Below, piece by piece: positions 61,308-64,000 of a stretch of 64,000 nucleotides of DNA. Made by a program: the position numbers and the translations under genes. Position 1 is the stretch's first letter. The number at the start of each line of letters is the position of its first letter. The DNA comes from Ligula intestinalis (lineage: Eukaryota > Platyhelminthes > Cestoda > Diphyllobothriidea > Diphyllobothriidae), in contig JAYGXS010000004.1 in NCBI GenBank assembly GCA_036362985.1, positions 47,768,377-47,832,376 on the forward strand, written 5' to 3'. Below the pieces are notes generated by a model that worked only from the letters and a program-made list of their open reading frames with translations, had not been told where the DNA came from and did no database searches.

Positions 61308-63008
61308 GTTAGTTTGCCCTTTGTTTAACTTTTTTTCCAGAATCAACTGGTATACGCGCAGACTAACTGCCTCCAAGTTCAAGATTTGTTTCCTTGAACG
61401 TGCCTGAATGCTATGTTCTGCTATCAGTCGTAGTTCTTCGAGCTCGACTGCCGTTTCCGTCGCACTTTCCAGCCTCTTACATAGTCTCCTGTTTCATCAT
61501 CTGACTCAGCTTCAGAATTTCACGATGTGTACTCTGTTATAACCCAGGTGTCCTCACTTTGGAAGACCAGTAATCACACCAAGATCCTGGCCGCTCCAAG
61601 GGTTACTCACTCTGGCCTGCCTCAGCACACTGATCTGACCTGCGATCACACAAATATATACTCAATGCAGCTGCCTGAATCTGTTATTGCTTCTACTTGC
61701 GGCTGAGACCAGATGAGAGAAGCCGGTGTATCTCGACAGTCCTAATGAGCCTTTGTATGAGATCTGTTCGGGTTATAGAAGAGACGAAATCTTTGTTATG
61801 GCAAGCGTTCTGTGTGAAGTCAGCGAAGGCAAGCTTTTGGATCTAGTCCTGCAATAGGAACGGGATGGGTGTTTGAAGGGATAGCAAAGTGCATGCCACG
61901 CTAATCACCATCACCACCTCAAAGTAGTTATAGTTCTAGGCAGATTTGGTAAAATAACTATAGAATACGGCAGAGGCCGAGGCGGGATGAGGTCATACTG
62001 CACTGCCGATGCACTGAAATATGCCATGTCGCACCCTCCCATTTGTGATTAAGACCTTGCTCAATAGCCTTCTGTCCGTCCACCAGCTTACAGCCGGTGT
62101 CTGATGATAGGCAACTGCCGCGAAACATTCGTCCGCACCTGGTCTGCCACCCTCTCAATGAGCTGTTGGCAAAACTGTCTTGTAGGGCCGCCAAAATATA
62201 TATTCCCCCGCCCAACTGTCTAACGCAATAGGTAGTTAAACATTCAATTCCTGGTTAACGAGTCTAAATTAATATTTAATTGTGCTGTAAGTGATCAAAA
62301 AAATTAAAGCCACTTGTAAATGTTTTAATGAACTAAACATAGTAAACGCCATCAAAATAAACTATTGTTGCTCAAGCAACTGATGCCTATTGATGGGAAT
62401 TTAACCTTATGTTGGCGAAATTTAACGAAAAAACGGAAAGCCGGGCTACTGACAACGTAAAAGTAGTTTATTGCTATAAGTTAGTTCAGTTCAGTTTCAT
62501 TAGGGAAATATGGGTAAATACCTTTGAACTCCGTCTTTTTACATAGCTATGATGCAGAACATGTGGCGTTGCCAGTAATGGAACTGCGGTAGGGGGGCAG
62601 ACGGTAAAAAAATCCTTAGGCATCTTTCATAAGTCTAGTTTTGAATGCCATTTGTGGGATTTTAGGAGAATAACCGTCGCCCGTGGGGGGGGCGGGGGTG
62701 GGAAGGCGAAGGAAATATGTTAATCGGATGTCCTGCTGCTGAAAGTGTTTGAATCATGTCAGGAGGAGGCCATCGCGGTTGTTCAATATCTTAATGGTCG
62801 CACGAGGAGAAGATTGCGATGGTCGCGAGAACATCACCGAGTGTCGGAAATGCGACCCTCATACGATATTCGTGGTCAATCGTTATTCTTAACAAACATA
62901 TTACTGAAAAGTAGCGAGCAGTATGTTTTTTAGAAAGGTTATTGCTGACAGAGAGTCTAGTGTAAATCTTACTTGCTGACGGGCGATGCTGTTATTAGTC
63001 TCGCGTCA
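61308..63008. other. PP2C intron 2 (start)
   Basis: No further PP2C exon or other gene was seen. It is AT-rich in places, with a G-rich tract near 62686-62702. The stretch at 61940-62230 has no recognised coding content. Confidence 0.45.
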
Positions 63009-64000
63009 TTACAGAGAATATATTTTTCTATGCTGATCCAACTGCATCTTAAACGTGTCCACAGATGGGCACATAACAATGTATGCGGGTAGAGCATTCC
63101 ATGCCTGGATTACCCTCTTAGAGAAGAAGAATTTTCGTGTGTTCAATCTTGCCCCAGTCACACGTAGTTTGAGAGGGTGTCCGCGCAATCTAGTAGTAGT
63201 GGCCAGCTCAAAGAAATTTTTGGGTGCTAGGCAGAAATGTTGACCCCACAGGATGCGAGATGCCTGTATGAGGTCACCGCGCATCTGTTTGTAATCCAGA
63301 GGAAAAAAGTCGAGTTTGGCCAGCCGTGTCTCATAAGGAAGGTACGCTTGGCCTTGCACTAACTTAGTTGCCCGTCGTTGTACCCTTTCAAGGTTTTTTG
63401 TCTTTGACTGTCCAAGGTTGGATGGAAAATTCCAGTTGGGGTCGCACAGACGTGCCGAAGACCTTGCCAAGGACAACTTCATCGAATTTAGCAAAGGTGC
63501 GCTTGATAAGATACTAGCTCGAAATTGCGGATTTGGCCACCTTTAGGCAGTGGAGTGATGGCTTAAGTGAGGGAGTGAACCACACCCCCAGATCCTTCTG
63601 GGTCTCTACTTCTGACAGCGGTGTGTTATTTAGGTTTTAAACCCGCCGATACGATGAGTTAGTACTACCGAAGCGCATAATGTTGCATTTGGCGACGTTA
63701 AATGGCAGGAGCCACTCGTTTGACCATTACTCGAGTCGGTGCAAATCTGCCTGCAGATTTTCTTCGTCGTCTTCGCTACGAATGACCTTCCAGAGTTTAA
63801 AATCGTCGGCGAACATTGCGGTTTCGCAGTTTACTCCACTTATGTAATAGTATTTATATATATATATGACAAAGATGTTATACCATACTTCCGCATAGAT
63901 ACTAGCTAAAAGCCCAGACACGTGTTTCGCCGATTTTTCTGCTACTGCATGATACAGCAACGAGGGGTTCGGCTCTTCAGTAGGCCCCCAATGTTATCTA
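63009..64000 (-). mobile_element. LINE (RTE/CR1-like) 3' part, runs off the right edge
   Basis: The minus frame 63494-63009 reads KNLERVQRRATKLVQGQAYL, DYKQMRGDLIQASRILWGQ and AWNALPAYIVMCPSVDTFKM, then QLDQHRKIYSL and a stop. Further upstream 63960-63727 gives MFADDFKLWKVIRSEDDEEN and LQADLHRLE, the RT FADD catalytic box. The part between (63495-63726) is frame-shifted but still readable. It is the same superfamily as the remnant at 49203-49880. Confidence 0.85.

Overview
Organism and type of DNA. This is eukaryotic, intron-rich and repeat-rich sequence, most likely from a flatworm and probably a tapeworm (diphyllobothriid-like). The reasons are very short introns (33 and 38 nt) beside multi-kilobase ones in the same gene, many decayed non-LTR, Penelope-like and Ty3/gypsy fragments, tRNA-headed SINE-like repeats, and microsatellites. 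The species is inference; no rRNA or mitochondrial marker is present. No CRISPR array, operon or bacterial-type gene was seen. A run of ten N (52478-52487) marks an assembly gap. Layout. (1) 1-1000: 3' end of a non-LTR retrotransposon on the + strand. (2) 1359-1781, minus: first coding exon of a cyclin-Q/FAM58-like gene that continues off the left edge. (3) 5088-47534, minus: one large gene for a receptor-type protein tyrosine phosphatase. I could join 24 exons from signal peptide to stop with every splice phase matching (4,674 coding nt, 1,557 aa): signal peptide, one Ig domain, about four FN3 repeats, one transmembrane helix, a D1 phosphatase domain with the [10 protein letters not shown] loop, a D2 domain lacking the catalytic Cys, and a 295-residue low-complexity tail. 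D1 and D2 resemble the R5 group (PTPRG/PTPRZ/Ptp99A) most. Its introns hold SINE-like repeats, two TIR elements, Penelope-like and LINE fragments and a local duplication. (4) 49.2-58.7 kb: a graveyard of retroelement fragments, nearly all on the minus strand (LINE endonuclease and 3' end, a ~96-bp tandem repeat, decayed Ty3/gypsy RT, a deleted Ty3/gypsy element and a separate integrase plus LTR piece). (5) 59103-61307, plus: first two coding exons of a PP2C (PPM) Ser/Thr phosphatase with a probable N-myristoylation start; its last exons lie to the right of the window. (6) 63.0-64.0 kb, minus: another LINE 3' end running off the right edge. How the genes relate. The three host genes are not an operon or pathway cluster. 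The RPTP is a cell-surface adhesion-type receptor that should remove phosphate from tyrosine; the PP2C acts on phospho-Ser/Thr at membranes or in the cytosol; cyclin-Q is a CDK partner. The RPTP (minus) and PP2C (plus) start codons are divergent but 11.5 kb apart, with the retroelement cluster between them. The most notable molecular points are a Pro-to-Arg change in the WPD loop of D1 and a D2 pseudo-active site that has lost Cys but kept Arg.
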